Source: Calycina herbarum (lineage: Eukaryota; Ascomycota; Leotiomycetes; Helotiales; Pezizellaceae). Taken from it: a stretch of DNA of 64,000 nucleotides. The stretch covers positions 310,001 to 374,000 of the forward strand of contig LLEY01000040.1 of assembly GCA_001414485.1 (NCBI GenBank), written 5' to 3'. The stretch's first letter is position 1. Each line of letters opens with the position of its first letter. Of the stretch, positions 9,690 through 20,732 are shown one piece after another. Both the position numbers and the translations under genes were made by a program. The notes under the pieces were generated by a model. That model was not told where the DNA came from, did not search any database, and worked only from the letters and a program-made list of their open reading frames with translations.

Positions 9690-12350
9690 ATGTCCTTCAA
9701 TCACCCCCGTCGGACTACAAAGACCACATCGTCTGCTCTGACTCCTCCTTCCCTCTTGTCTACGTCCACTGCGTCAGGCCGTCCCGTCGTTAATACCAAC
9801 ATGTCCCTTCGCAAAGGAGCTACCTTTCACGTCCCCAACAGTCCCGAACTCGAGACCTCTTCCATTCCTGGCCCTCCTCGTCGCTCTCAATCCACCCTCG
9901 AGGATGTTGTCGATGCTCACAAACGTCGTGTCGCATTGAACCTCGCTGATATCGATCGTGGTCTCGCTGCCGCCTCCCTCGAAGATCACTCGCCTTCTTC
10001 AACAAAACAATCATTCCCTGACGAGGCCGACCCAGTTCCCCAAAGTCTGCTCAACCACTCCTTCGGCAAGCCGACCACCAAATCATACGGTCCCATCATG
10101 GATGGTGTCATGTCCAAGGAGCCTTCCGCTATTGGAAGACGCTCCTTACGCCCACGGCACAACCGCCGCCCATCCAGATACTCTGACAGTGCATTGGGCT
10201 CGTCAATTGGCTCTCGCTCTGGCAAGAACACTGCAGAAACCAACCCCACTACTGTGACCGACGACGCACGCACAAAGGCAAAAGCCGCAGCATCAGCTAT
10301 AACTAGATCCGCTGCTGCTCATTCTACCGTTGAGAACCTTCCCAGACTCAGTTCTCGCGCGAGCAACCGAATCCAGGAACATATCTTGAGACCGCTGTTG
10401 GCCAAGTCGTCTTTGAAAGACTTCCACCCCATTGTAAAGGATTGCCCAAGAAGAATTCATGGCAAGGAAATTGTGTGTCTTCGTGACTTGGAGAAGACGT
10501 TGATATTTATGGCACCCGTAAGTGAATCCCCTACTGATGATGTTGCTGGAGGAGTTGCTCACTGGTTTTCGCGTTTGAAGGAGAGGACCAAGACTGCCGC
10601 TTTGTATCTCGATTTCTGCCTCACGTCTATCCGGTGTATTCAAGCGACGGTCGAATTCTTGAGCGACCGCGAACAGACACGACCACACGACCGACCTTAT
10701 ACTAACGGATACTTTGTTGATCTCGTCGACCAGATCAAGCAATACGCTCAACAGGTTCAAGCCGCCAAAGAAAAAGAAGAGAAGGGAGAGAAGATGTCGG
10801 AAATGGATCCTGAATCGTATGTTCCCTTCACTACCCCACCGCAGTTTCGACTCAAGCATCGGGTCGAAGACTGCAACACTCTGTCTCAACTTCGCTCCAA
10901 AGCAATGAAAGCTAACACATTCTCCAGCACCGACGAAGTTAGACTTCACGGCGGGCTCACCAAGAATGGTCGCCCAGCTGAGTTGGTACGTGTAAAGAAA
11001 AACGGAAAGGCCATTTCTGTTGCTACTGGACTCCCCATCGATTTAGAAGACGAGGATACCAAGGAATCAATGCGATTCAAGCGATCTCTCAGCCAAGAGG
11101 CTGAAGATGATGAAGCAATCATGAGATCCATGGCTCGTCGAAAGAGATCAGCTTCAGCAGCTGAGCTTGCACCAAAACGCTGCCGTGAACCTGGATGTGA
11201 CAAAGAATTCAAGCGACCTTGCGATTTGACCAAACACGAGAAAACCCACTCTCGACCATGGAAGTGCCCAGTTGAATCCTGCAAGTACCACGAGTATGGT
11301 TGGCCAACCGAGAAGGAGATGGATAGACATCACAATGACAAGCACTCCTCGGCTCCACCATTGTACGAATGCCACTACAAGCCTTGCCCATACCGATCCA
11401 AGCGTGAGTCGAATTGCAAGCAACACATGGAGAAGGCACACGGATGGGAGTATGTTCGATCGAAAAACAACGGGAAAAACCGGGAAGGAAAATCCGTTAC
11501 CAACACTGTCAATGGTTTGGCTACCCCACAAACAACCCACATCCAAACCCCAAGCAGCGATGGACACTCGGTTGCCACTCCTGAAGAGCACGATTTTGAC
11601 ATGGGAGGTTATGGCAGTGGTGTGGATTTCAACCAGGCCACCAACCAATTAAACTTCCCCGAGTACAATCCATCGGACTTGGACATGTTTACAAACCAGC
11701 CACTACAAGTTGATTTCTCTCCAATCTCCGATCTGAACCAATCCGGTTCTTCCAGCGGTCAATCTCCATATTCTGCAAACGTCATCCTTGATCAAGACCA
11801 TTTCCAGGATAACTTCCAGAGCTTTGCCAACGCAAACAATGTTGACTTTAGCCTGTTTGAGAATGAGGATCTCTACAGTGCCAACGTTCAGCTCCCAACT
11901 CCTACCCATGATGTTTTCCAACGGGCGCTTGCTCAAGGTGGATTTGAGACTTCTGGCATTCCCTTCGGTCAAGATCCCATCCCACACATCTCTCCAGTTG
12001 GACATGGCAATACCATGCTCTACACACCAACTTCTCTTCGTGATGTCGATGAGGGATTTGAGGACTTTGTACCAAACAATTGCAACCAACACATTGGCCA
12101 CTCCAACGACTTCCAACTATTTCCTTCGTCCAATGGTGGTGCAATGTCCAACTCTGCATCTACTGGTGGTCTATTTGGTGAAATCCCCACTGGCCATGGC
12201 TTCCCTGGTGTTTCTGCTCAAGATCTTCTCGACTTTTATGCCGCAAGCACAGCAGCTGCCACTCGACACCACCAACAGCAGCACCACCAAAACAACCTGC
12301 CAATGGACTGGTCGTCGGACGGCCAATACACTGGATACGGCAGCAATTGA
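9690..12350 (+). CDS. C2H2 zinc-finger transcription factor, 886 residues
   Basis: Single long exon. Three C2H2-type fingers lie at about residues 496-588: CREPGCDKEFKRPCDLTKH (C-x4-C-x12-H-x3-H), an atypical CPVESCKYHEYGWPT finger with a longer C-to-H spacing (x15, then H-x4-H), and CHYKPCPYRSKRESNCKQH (x4, x12, H-x4-H). A basic segment (RRKRSASAAELAPKR) precedes them and is a likely nuclear signal. Residues 240-420 form a helical, conserved-looking region (HPIVKDCPRRIHGKEIVCLRD) of unknown fold; the C-terminal 290 residues are rich in Asn, Gln, Ser, Asp and Phe with a QQQHHQ tract near the end, like an activation domain. The whole frame is open and the 5' region has good fungal start context at 9690 (CATCATGTCC); the ATG at 9801 (MSLRKGATFHV) is an alternative start of equal quality. 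I recognise the architecture as fungal but cannot name an ortholog. Expected role: sequence-specific nuclear regulator. Confidence 0.88.
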   Translation: MSFNHPRRTTKTTSSALTPPSLLSTSTASGRPVVNTNMSLRKGATFHVPNSPELETSSIPGPPRRSQSTLEDVVDAHKRRVALNLADIDRGLAAASLEDHSPSSTKQSFPDEADPVPQSLLNHSFGKPTTKSYGPIMDGVMSKEPSAIGRRSLRPRHNRRPSRYSDSALGSSIGSRSGKNTAETNPTTVTDDARTKAKAAASAITRSAAAHSTVENLPRLSSRASNRIQEHILRPLLAKSSLKDFHPIVKDCPRRIHGKEIVCLRDLEKTLIFMAPVSESPTDDVAGGVAHWFSRLKERTKTAALYLDFCLTSIRCIQATVEFLSDREQTRPHDRPYTNGYFVDLVDQIKQYAQQVQAAKEKEEKGEKMSEMDPESYVPFTTPPQFRLKHRVEDCNTLSQLRSKAMKANTFSSTDEVRLHGGLTKNGRPAELVRVKKNGKAISVATGLPIDLEDEDTKESMRFKRSLSQEAEDDEAIMRSMARRKRSASAAELAPKRCREPGCDKEFKRPCDLTKHEKTHSRPWKCPVESCKYHEYGWPTEKEMDRHHNDKHSSAPPLYECHYKPCPYRSKRESNCKQHMEKAHGWEYVRSKNNGKNREGKSVTNTVNGLATPQTTHIQTPSSDGHSVATPEEHDFDMGGYGSGVDFNQATNQLNFPEYNPSDLDMFTNQPLQVDFSPISDLNQSGSSSGQSPYSANVILDQDHFQDNFQSFANANNVDFSLFENEDLYSANVQLPTPTHDVFQRALAQGGFETSGIPFGQDPIPHISPVGHGNTMLYTPTSLRDVDEGFEDFVPNNCNQHIGHSNDFQLFPSSNGGAMSNSASTGGLFGEIPTGHGFPGVSAQDLLDFYAASTAAATRHHQQQHHQNNLPMDWSSDGQYTGYGSN

Positions 12351-13479
12351 GTTTCATGATCGAGCAAGCACTAGCGGGGTCTGGTGAGAAAAACATCGCT
12401 CATGGAATTCCATGATTATACAACCAAAACATATCTGTTCAAATCACACGGCGTTTATTTGCTCCCCCCTTGTCACACAAATCACTTCTCATTCTTTTGA
12501 TTCTTTCTCATTTTCACGACATGATTGCGACGAAAACAAGAGCGGAAGATTTAATTGGTGGGAAGGAGAAGATTTGTTGATTTGATTTTCCTTTTTTTCT
12601 GCATGAGAGTTTTTTCATTTGGAATGAAAAAGCCATTTTCCTGTGCTACAATTTGTTTATTGATGAGGGCAAGGGGAAGATGACAATTTGAAATCTCGAC
12701 GGGGTAGAATAGCTAGCTCCTTTTTTTCTGGTGCGCTTTGCTTTTTCTTGCTCCGGGGACGAATTGTTTGGAGGGGGTTCTTTACTACTTACTACGTTAC
12801 GAATTGATGGGGGGATGGAGTGTTTGTTTGTTTTTATTTTTCAGAGCAAGGGCGAGGGCGAAGAAAGGGATTTGGTGATAGATCTCGCATTGAACTTCAG
12901 CTTGAAGCACACACTTGGGGTCCTTAGCTAGCTTTTTATGAGTACGTACCGAACAGATAGTGGACGGGATGACGAGGGGTCATTTTTGATGAATAGGGAG
13001 ATGCAAAGCACATTCACACCTCATACTCTATGGTTCCTTTTGATATTAGCCTTTTTGTCACCGTGATTGTGTTGTGGTTTGAGAGGACTTGGAAGGAACT
13101 TAATTTCCTTTTTCAAGTTTCCATTTCCGAGTTTCCGGTGTTTGTTTGTTCGACACCGTCGGCAGCTCCGTACCTCCCGAGGAATTTGTTTCTCTGGGAA
13201 GGGATTTGCTGGCATGAGGTAGGAGTATTGGCTGTTGACTTTGTTGTGGTGAGCTGGCGTTTGTTTGATGATGGTGGTGTATGGAAAGTTTTGGGTGGGG
13301 GTTCTTGGGGAAGTTGGTATTTAAGGGGGGCTCTTGTTGGAATGGATTGAGTTCTTTCCATCTCTTTTTCATCTTCTTTTCATATTTTTTCATCTCTTCA
13401 CCTTTTTCCATCTGCCCTATCTGGTAGATGTCTTTAAGGTCTATTGTATTTGATGCGTATCCGTCCCCCTCTTTTTGTA
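12351..13479. other. Gene-free 3' region after the zinc-finger gene
   Basis: T-rich tracts shortly after the stop fit a 3' UTR and polyadenylation region. A plus frame at 13030-13350 and overlapping minus frames up to 13507 are low-complexity and unsupported. The pogo element begins directly after this stretch. Confidence 0.5.
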
Positions 13480-13481
13480 TA

Positions 13482-15324
13482 ACGTGGTACACCAGGACCC
13501 CGGACACTTTTCCTCACCCCACCACCTCCTAACCTTAACATACAAATTCTCAACAATTAGCAATGGAAACCCAATCCCAAGAAGCACGAATCATCTTAGC
13601 TATCGAAGCTATTCGAACAACAAAAAAACTTAGTAGTCGCGCTGCTGCTAAGATATATAAAGTACCTAAATCTACGCTTTCTAACAGAATGAGCGGCTAT
13701 ACAACTCTCAGTAAACGTCGACCAGCAAGTCATAAGTGAACTAAACTAGAGGAGGAAGTAATTATTCAATATATATTTAATCTGGATATAAGAGGATTTA
13801 GGCCTCGGTTAGCTAGTATAGAAGATATAGCAAATCATATACTAGAGTCGTATAAAGAACAACGCGTCGGAAAGAACTAGGCTTAACGCTTTATACAACG
13901 ACGTCCAGAGTTAAAGACGCGTTTTAATCACATTTACGACTTTCAAAAAGCCTTATACGAAGATCCTAAGCTTATTAGAGCATGGTTCCGGCTAGTAGAG
14001 AATATACGAGCGAAATATAGTATTCAAGACTACGACTTTTAGAACTTTAACGAGACCGGCTTTATAATAGATATAATTAGCTCTGCTATAGTTGTTACAC
14101 ACGCGGATCGACGTGACAGAGGCAAAGCTGTTCAACCTAGTAATCGAGAATAGGCTATAGCAATTATGTATATTAATAGAGAGGGTTCGAGTATACTACT
14201 ATTTTTAGTAGTTAAAGCAAAAAACTACTTGCTAGTTGGTATACTAAGGGCGGCCTACTATATAATTGGGTTATAAAGCCGATAAGTAATAGATGGACCA
14301 ACAATGAGACGGGTCTTGAATAGCTAGAACACTTCGATAAATATACTCGCGGTCGCGTATATAAGCTATATCGAATGTTAGTACTAGATAGACACGAAAG
14401 CCACGAATCAGCTGTATTTCAAGAGTATTACAAAGCTAATAATATAATTCTTCTCTGTCTACCTCCTTATTTATCTTATTTAACCTAGCTACTCGATATT
14501 AGATGTTTTAGTACTCTTAAACACATATACGGACGTCATATTAAGACCTTTATCAAAGCTTATATAAATCATATTACTAAGGTCGAATTCTTTATAGCCT
14601 TTTATATAGCCTATAATTAGTCAATTACAACCTAAAACGCCAAAGCCGGGTTCCGTAGAGCTGGTCTAGTGCCTCTAGATCCTTAGGCTATGATCTCTAA
14701 GCTAGATGTTAAGTTATAGACTCTAACAACCCCTAAGCACCCTATTAGCCTACATCAACTCTTAGGTCTCCTAGACGCCTCGTAACCCAACTAACGCTCT
14801 TTCGTAAACAACTCTGGTTAAAAATCGTATTACACGTTATCAAGGAAGCTCGCCAACCCCTATTTTCGAGACAGTAGCTGCATTAGCTAAAGGCACAGAG
14901 ATAATGGCTCATGAGATGACTTTATTGACAGCCGAAGTCCGGACTCTTCGCAAGGCAAATGAGGCACTTAGCAAACGTCGTAGGGCTAAAAAGACCCGGG
15001 TCCGTCAAGGAGGTACACTTACTATAGAGGATGTACAGGACATATTAGCTCAGCGGGATACTGAGGAGCAAGTATAAAAGGATAAGTGTTCTAGGAAGGG
15101 TGATCAAAATGAGGGGCAATCGACTATTCGACGTTGTAGAACTTACGGAAAGAGTGGTCATAATACGCGAGCGTGTCATAAAGCTATAGATGTAATTAGT
15201 TCATCCGATTTCGAGTAGTTTAAGTGAATGTTATATGTTGTAGTGATTTAATCTTACATCTAGGTAGTGGGGTAAGGAAAAGTGTCCGGGGTCCTGGGGT
15301 GTCCGGGGTCCTGGTGTACCACGT
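13482..15324 (+). mobile_element. Fot1/pogo-type DNA transposon, complete ends (element P1)
   Basis: An 1843-bp element bounded by TA dinucleotides (13480-13481 and 15325-15326), the target duplication of Tc1/mariner/pogo elements. Ends are inverted: head ACGTGGTAC plus the 17-bp box ACCAGGACCCCGGACAC and then TTTTCC. The right end (15282-15324) has two tandem boxes, the left end (13482-13513) only one. The length and end design resemble Flipper of Botrytis (about 1.84 kb, about 48-bp inverted repeats, from memory). It is much less mutated than the elements in the AT-rich blocks, so it is probably the youngest in the window, but its transposase is already broken. It lies about 1.1 kb downstream of the zinc-finger gene. 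Confidence 0.93.
13563..15227 (+). pseudogene. Degenerate pogo/Fot1 transposase (CENP-B HTH plus DDE_1)
   Basis: An ATG at 13563 opens a frame that reads METQSQEARIILAIEAI, then AAAKIYKVPKSTLSNRM (psq-type helix-turn-helix), EEEVIIQYI and IRGFRPRLASIEDIANHIL (CENP-B-type DNA-binding domain), and further on the DDE region (NFNETGFII near 14045, LVLDRHESHES near 14385). A Cys/His knuckle, CRTYGKSGHNTRACHK, ends the protein near 15135-15185. Stops interrupt it from codon 59 (TGA at 13737) onward, several being TAG in place of CAG. The first catalytic Asp (family DETG) reads Asn (NETG), a G-to-A change. Typical length for the family is about 500-550 residues, which the span fits. Not functional. 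Confidence 0.9.
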
Positions 15325-15326
15325 TA

Positions 15327-16306
15327 TGTTTATATTTTAATTATCATGTACTGATTTTATCTATTGCATTTTTTTCATCGTCGCCAAATCAAAATCAAAA
15401 TCAAACCTTCCGTTGCAACGTATATGATGGTGAAGATACTTGCTTCACTTTTGGGACCTTTTTATATTTTTTTCTTTGGACGGGATGAATGGAGGGTTTG
15501 TGGACTTGACCTTTACACTTACATCAAATCAAGACTTCTCCCCCACCCCTGTAGCCTGTAGCACATAGTTCAGCACCAGGGGAACAGGAAGAGGAGAAGG
15601 TCGTGGGTTAGTCACAAGCGATACGCTCAGCCATCCATCTCCTTACTTTTACATATCTTATTTTACTGCTGGCTGACACATCCTTTGGAACACTTTGATT
15701 AATTAACCTTATGACGCTGTCTGAACGCTGCTATTAAAGTTCAAAAGTTGGGATAATTGGTGAATGGTCGACCAAGAATGAAGAGGGGATGAAAGGAGAG
15801 GCGATGCTGGCATCTGCAATGATACGCTTGTTTCAATCTGTTTCGAGCCTAGACAAGCTTACGCTGGACCTTCTTTAAATTGGGCGCGTTTCTGCCGGCT
15901 CGGAGGTGAGAGAAGTTCTGAGATAATATACTTTAGGTAGAAAATTTGCTGACTTTTAAAAGCTTCAGTCGAAGCAAGGGACGCCAGCACCAATCCAGCG
16001 CGTACAACGGGCAGCCCTGGGACCGAGGGGGTATTTGTTTGAGTAGGCTACATGGGCCTGCCTACTCCTTGTGTTACGACTGCATATATACATATATATA
16101 TATACACACCTTGCTCCTTCCCTGTATGACAAGTTACCACAGTATGGGAAGAAGTGGAGATAAAGGGGCAAAGAGTCCCTTGTTGCGAGGAGTGAGAGAA
16201 GGATTGGTGCCTTTGCTGGGATTGCTAGATGCATCGTGACCCTCCTGTCTTTCTTGACCTTCCACTAGCGGGGTGGTTGGGTAAATAACCCAAAAGTACG
16301 AATCAA
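15327..16306. other. Gene-free stretch
   Basis: No supported gene. A TA/CATATA microsatellite lies near 16083-16107. Small overlapping frames at 15946-16239 on both strands are shadows without protein character. Confidence 0.5.
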
Positions 16307-16454
16307 CTTGCTACAAAGCCCTCCTCGCGTATATCTCCAAGTACTTTGAAGCATCACTCTACGAAGAATGTACAAACGAACTTGCCACAAAGCCCTCCTC
16401 GCGTATATCTCCAAGTACTTTGAAGCATCACTCTACGAAGCCTGTACAAACGAG
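16307..16454 (+). repeat. 74-bp tandem duplication, two copies
   Basis: 16307-16380 and 16381-16454 are nearly identical copies of 74 bp. The unit is part of a BTB coding sequence, and 74 is not a multiple of 3, so the duplication shifts the reading frame. Confidence 0.93.
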
Positions 16455-16547
16455 GTAGTCTTGGACGAAGAAGGAGAATGCCTTGGTCTATGGTCTGAGA
16501 TGGTAAAGGTCTTTGTCATATGGGTGTACATGGGAAAGATCAATTAG
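16307..16547 (+). pseudogene. BTB/POZ domain gene fragment
   Basis: The second repeat copy and what follows read HKALLAYISKYFEASLYEA, then VVLDEEGECLGLWSEMVKVFVIWVYMGKI and a stop at 16545. This is the middle of a fungal BTB/POZ fold (family pattern: HKALL-x-x-S-PYF-x-A, later F-x-x-xVQW-x-Y-x-G). There is no N-terminal strand and no C-terminal half, and the 74-bp duplication breaks the frame. A following open frame (16658-16909) has no recognisable motif; it could be the remnant of the C-terminal part, which I cannot show. Confidence 0.65.
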
Positions 16548-16998
16548 GTTGGGTATAAGAATGCCAGCTAGCACAGTTCCGCGTCTACGAGGAGATTACT
16601 GATGGATCCTTAAGCTGTGTCTTCTGATTAAGGACATGATCTGAGAAAAAGGTCTCTTTGGACATGCGGGCTACGACCCTGAGACTACACAACGAGCTGA
16701 TTAGGTTGAGCTCTGCGCTCAGGGAGGAGAAACCTATTGGAGACATAGTGAGAGACTATATTGAGCATGATTTTGGCAAGAATGAGGTTGAGGATGTGAG
16801 AAGAAGCCGCGGAAAATCTTCGTTTAAGATTGAAGGTAAATCGCTTTGCGGAATGGGTAAAGGCATGCTTGGGCATCTCTATTTCGATGGGGGAACAAGG
16901 TGTGGTTGAGTCCTGCACTACCTAGTTATCAAACTACGACAACTTGAGACGACCTTTCTCGATGACGAGGGCTTTGTGTATAAGGGGTGTTGTTTAAT

Positions 16999-17604
16999 AT
17001 GGATACGACAAGGGAGGCTGTTAACCTAAGATACTGGAGATGGTTACCTCCCCCTCTATTGGAAGAGTTCGTTCAGAACCCAACTCCAACAGCTCTATTT
17101 CTTACACCTTAAGACTATCTGTGGTGCTATCCTACTTGGACTTGTACTCTCGTGTCTTGTGGGCATACCAATTTTGTTTTTTCTCCCCTTGCGACTTTGC
17201 TGAGCGCTGCGAATATTTTTTGAAGGAAGGACCGAGCAATTGAGGTCGAACAAGACCAGAGAGAAGTCTATCCTAGGCAAACTCCCAAAGATCTTGATGA
17301 GCATTGCCGCGAAGCCGTGGGTCTTCCCTTTCTGCGTCACACTCTCTGGTGAAAGGTTCTCTCAGCTGTTGGATTTGTGGTTGTTGGGAAAAAGGGGCTT
17401 GATTACTTCAATGGTAAAGTTCCTTACTTCACTTTGGAACATTCTTTTGACTTCACTAGCTCCATTTGACCTTTACGTCTTGCATACACGACTCACATCG
17501 CCAACAGAGACCAACTTCTGGCATCACTTAACACCACAAAGCAAGGACGCAAGTTCATCACATCACATTCAATGAAACCTCATAATAGCTATGAAATCGG
17601 CTGA
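16999..17604 (+). pseudogene. Decayed gene of unknown family
   Basis: Protein-like reading can be followed through about 200 codons but only with one frame change and several stops. From an ATG at 16999 it reads LRYWRWLPPPLLEEFVQNP, has a TAA in frame, and later (frame change near 17235) AIEVEQDQREVYPRQTP, LDEHCREAVGLPFLRHTLW, a TGA, KVLSAVGFVVVGKKGLDYF, VPYFTLEHSFDFTSSI, another TGA, and PLRLAYTTHIANRDQLLASL up to a TGA at 17602. The two TGAs inside conserved-looking text fit CGA to TGA. I do not recognise the family. Confidence 0.5.
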
Positions 17605-18479
17605 GATTTATCGAATCTTTAAAGTATACTTTTTTGTAAACTCTGGCATTACTTGATATTATTCTCTCCTCGCTTATGTTCTTCACAATCTCGACTGTAT
17701 CGAAAACAATAGACTCGCCCATCCTTAATATATTACTCCAACCGCGGACGAAGTGCGGAGGGCGAAGAAAGTAGCGGCTTCCCAGAGTATATCAACCAAA
17801 TTCCAGGAACCCCTTACGTTGATTATAGAGCGCCAACTCTTAAAAACATTCGAGTACTCTCTATACAAGCTAGGTACATGATTTGAGTGCTGAAGGTCTC
17901 CGCGCTTCGCTCATTTTAAGTTATGATTCTGTATAAACAGTAGGTCTACTCTTAATGCTTTCAAAGGTTTTGATGAAATTGCTGATAGTCAGAAGATATA
18001 TATACATAACTAATTCAAATGAAACCGGAATATACGCATCTAACATACTGTACCGTATCAGTATTACATAGGAGGAATTGCTGAAAGACCAAACTATGTA
18101 TTTCGGGTGAAAGCAGCTCCCATGATGCAAGAAGCGCATGTGGGAGTACGAGTGAAAAACTTGATCGTCCACCTCTATAACTCGGGATCTTTCAGCCCTA
18201 ACGTTATCTTGGGGGTCTTGTCTCATTTTAGCTAAGACTTGCTGAATTGTTAGTGTAAAACTTCCTCCTCTTTAAGTTTTGTCTAAGCGAGGCTCGGGGT
18301 CTTCGGGGCTATGGAAGATGAAAGACTGATGGTGAACTCTTGTTACTTATTACATATAGTAAGTTGAGCTGTCAGTACTTTACTTTTTGGACTTATTGCT
18401 GACTGGACTTTTATAAGTTCTTCCCTTACTAAGCAGAGGTTATTATCCCCCAACCTGTTCATTAAATCGCTATCATCGG
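17605..18479. other. Gene-free stretch in the graveyard region
   Basis: Nothing supported. A 101-codon minus frame (17921-18226) lacks motifs or composition of a real protein. Confidence 0.4.
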
Positions 18480-19065
18480 ATGGCGCTTAGGGACTGTGCT
18501 TCTCTTGCTAAACAGCTACACGAAGACATTTGTAATCCGGAGAGTCGACGTATAGCAAAGGTTTCAAAGATTTGCGCGACAAGTTGAGTTCTGCTTGCTC
18601 GGAGCCAGCAAAGGGAGAGGCACCAAAGGCTAAGGGGGCTAAGACACAAGGAGAGACACCAAAAGCAGGAGGTACAGAGAAATGCGTCTATCTACGAAAA
18701 GACAGTGTACTAATTCATGAATAGGTGGGAAAAAACGCAACTGAGCCAGCAAATGGAGGGGCAACCGAGGGAGAAGCTCTAAAAGCCGAAGCCCCTAATG
18801 CTGAAGGTAATCATTCACATTCTCCTTGGGAATTAGAAGTAGTAGTAATTACTTCCGGTTTTGTACTGACTTTTAAACAGGTGGAAAGACACCACTGGAC
18901 GACACTAAACTATTACTACCGGATGACACTAAACCATTATAACCAGATGACACTAAATCGCTACTAAGTAACCCCGAAGAAGAGGTAATCCAAGCTCTTA
19001 ACCATTTATACTGAACGCCCCCTAAGGTCCCTCGAAAACAGTATTTGATCGAAACACAGCTGTAA
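18480..19065 (+). pseudogene. Broken split gene encoding Lys/Ala/Gly/Pro repeats
   Basis: Starting at an ATG (18480) the text reads MALRDCASLAKQLHEDICN, needs a frame change near 18560, then LRDKLSSACSEPAKGEAPKA, followed by two intron-like gaps: 18691-18724 region with GTACAG donor and TACTAAT branch, and about 18808-18880 with GTAATC donor and TTTTAAACAG acceptor. After the second gap come three tandem repeats of LLLPDDTK (the middle one ended by TAA) and then NPEEEVIQALNHLY and a stop. The regular placing of GT and AG around repeat blocks suggests a real multi-exon gene that has decayed. Family unknown. Confidence 0.45.
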
Positions 19066-19649
19066 TATTTGCAGCAGGTCCTTTAATTGGAGATCTATTG
19101 TAACAGTAACACATTTCTAGCGTTTCTAAGCTCCTGGCTGAAAGCAATATAGTGCTTCGCAACATTCTTTCACCGCACCTGGGAGAGAGAGAAGCGACTA
19201 ACTTTCTTATATTACTTCGGGTCTTAAAATACTCTGAACATAAACCTCAACATTTAACAATCAACAGCTCAGAGGCCTTCTCTTAATACTCTAAGACACA
19301 TGGGAAAAATCAATAAAAGCCATACCTAATACTAGCGAACTCCAGGAAAATTTAAATCATTCACTTAAGACGAGGTTTAATGGGCACATGCTGGAACAAG
19401 AATCTATCTATTCAGGTCAAGCATAGGAGTACCTCCGCGGAAAGTGAACTCGACTAGTTAATTATAATGAACCGGAGCTCCCTTCTGCCTTAAAACTAAT
19501 TATTATCTGGGCGGGCATCCCGAACTTTGACGAATCATCTCTGATGCTTCCACCTAAGAAAAACACGGCTTTGATGTAGTACTTGGCACCCTACATGGAT
19601 ATATACACAGATTTCAAATCTTAACATCATGGAAAAGAGATATAAGGCA
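19066..19649. other. Border zone before AT-rich block 1
   Basis: Composition still mixed; some protein-like text (for example LKLIIIWAGIPNFDESSLML near 19490-19560, interrupted by stops) hints at a decayed gene or retrotransposon gag, but I cannot name it. Confidence 0.35.
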
Positions 19650-19877
19650 TTATGATTAGCTCGTATCGAGTTAAGAGGTTGTAGATGTACTACCGCCGTA
19701 ATAATTAGAAGAGTACTAGTACGACTATATAGAATACGAGAAACTCCTTTACGAGATAAAAACTATAAGATTTAGTATTAAAGTAGTAGACTGTCGAAAT
19801 AGCTAGATTAATCTTAATCTTAGTTAGAAAAGTATAGAGAAAACCAGCGTAGGAAAGAATTACTCTATTAATCGATT

Positions 19878-20316
19878 ATTAATCTGATTAATATAATTAG
19901 ATTAGATTAGATTTTAATTAATAGGTCTCTTAATTAGATTAGATTAATTAATCTTTATTTATTAGATTAAATTAGATTAATATAATTAATTAGTATATAT
20001 ATATATAAGTATTTATAAGGCGTATAAAGCTAATAACTAGTAATATTACTAATTATATATAATAAGATTATATATTTATTATTATATAATTAAGGAAGTT
20101 ACGTAGTTAATAAAGTACTTAGAAGCTCTCGCTTAAGCGTCTAACGTCTTAGAATACTACTTCGATACTACTCCGAGACTCCGGGCCGGTCTCTAATACC
20201 CTCGGCCCGGTTACGTATATATATTAATTAATTAATTAATTATTAATCTAATTAATATAATTAGATTAGATTAGATTTTAACTTAAAAGTTCTTAATCAG
20301 ATTAGATTAATAGCTA
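19878..20316 (+). repeat. Pair of about 75-bp direct repeats, 364 bp apart
   Basis: 19878-19955 and 20242-20316 share the text ATTAATCT-G/A-ATTAATATAATTAG followed by repeated GATTA units. Between them is a GC-rich short palindromic stretch (CCGGGCCGG ... CGGCCCGG near 20181-20211). They may be ends of a small non-autonomous element, but no target duplication could be set. Confidence 0.5.
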
Positions 20317-20434
20317 TTAATCTAATCTAATTTAATTATTTTCTAAACTAGAGAAAACTTATAACTTAGTTAGACTTAAGTACTAATACTATTAATAAAA
20401 TATCGAGAGAGTAATTAATAATTATTATATTAAG

Positions 20435-20653
20435 TATTAAGGAAATATATAGTTCGGTTTAACTAGAGTATAGATCTAGCTAGTCCTAGTTTAGATATAA
20501 CGTTATATATAATAGCGTAGCTATATATATATAGACGCGAACCTCGACCTTCTTAGCTCTTTAGTTAATATTACACTATTATACCTAACCCCTGCCTTAT
20601 ATCGTAGACTTACCTATACTAGTTATACTAGGTAAAGAGAGATCTACTTAATA
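20435..20653 (+). repeat. LTR of Copia family C1, left copy
   Basis: 219 bp, closely similar to 62670-62886. It begins TATTAAGGAAAT and ends CTACTTAATA; unmutated ends would be TG...CA. It is followed by Copia gag sequence, so it is a 5' LTR. Confidence 0.8.
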
Positions 20654-20732
20654 GATTATAAGCCCGGGTTCGCCTAAGATAGAGATAGTAGTTATAATAA
20701 ACTTAGAGTCGTGTTAAGGACTTCTACGAACA

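Noticed and set aside
10293..10949. 218-codon minus-strand open frame
   Set aside because: Fully antisense to the zinc-finger coding sequence, with no motif; a shadow frame.
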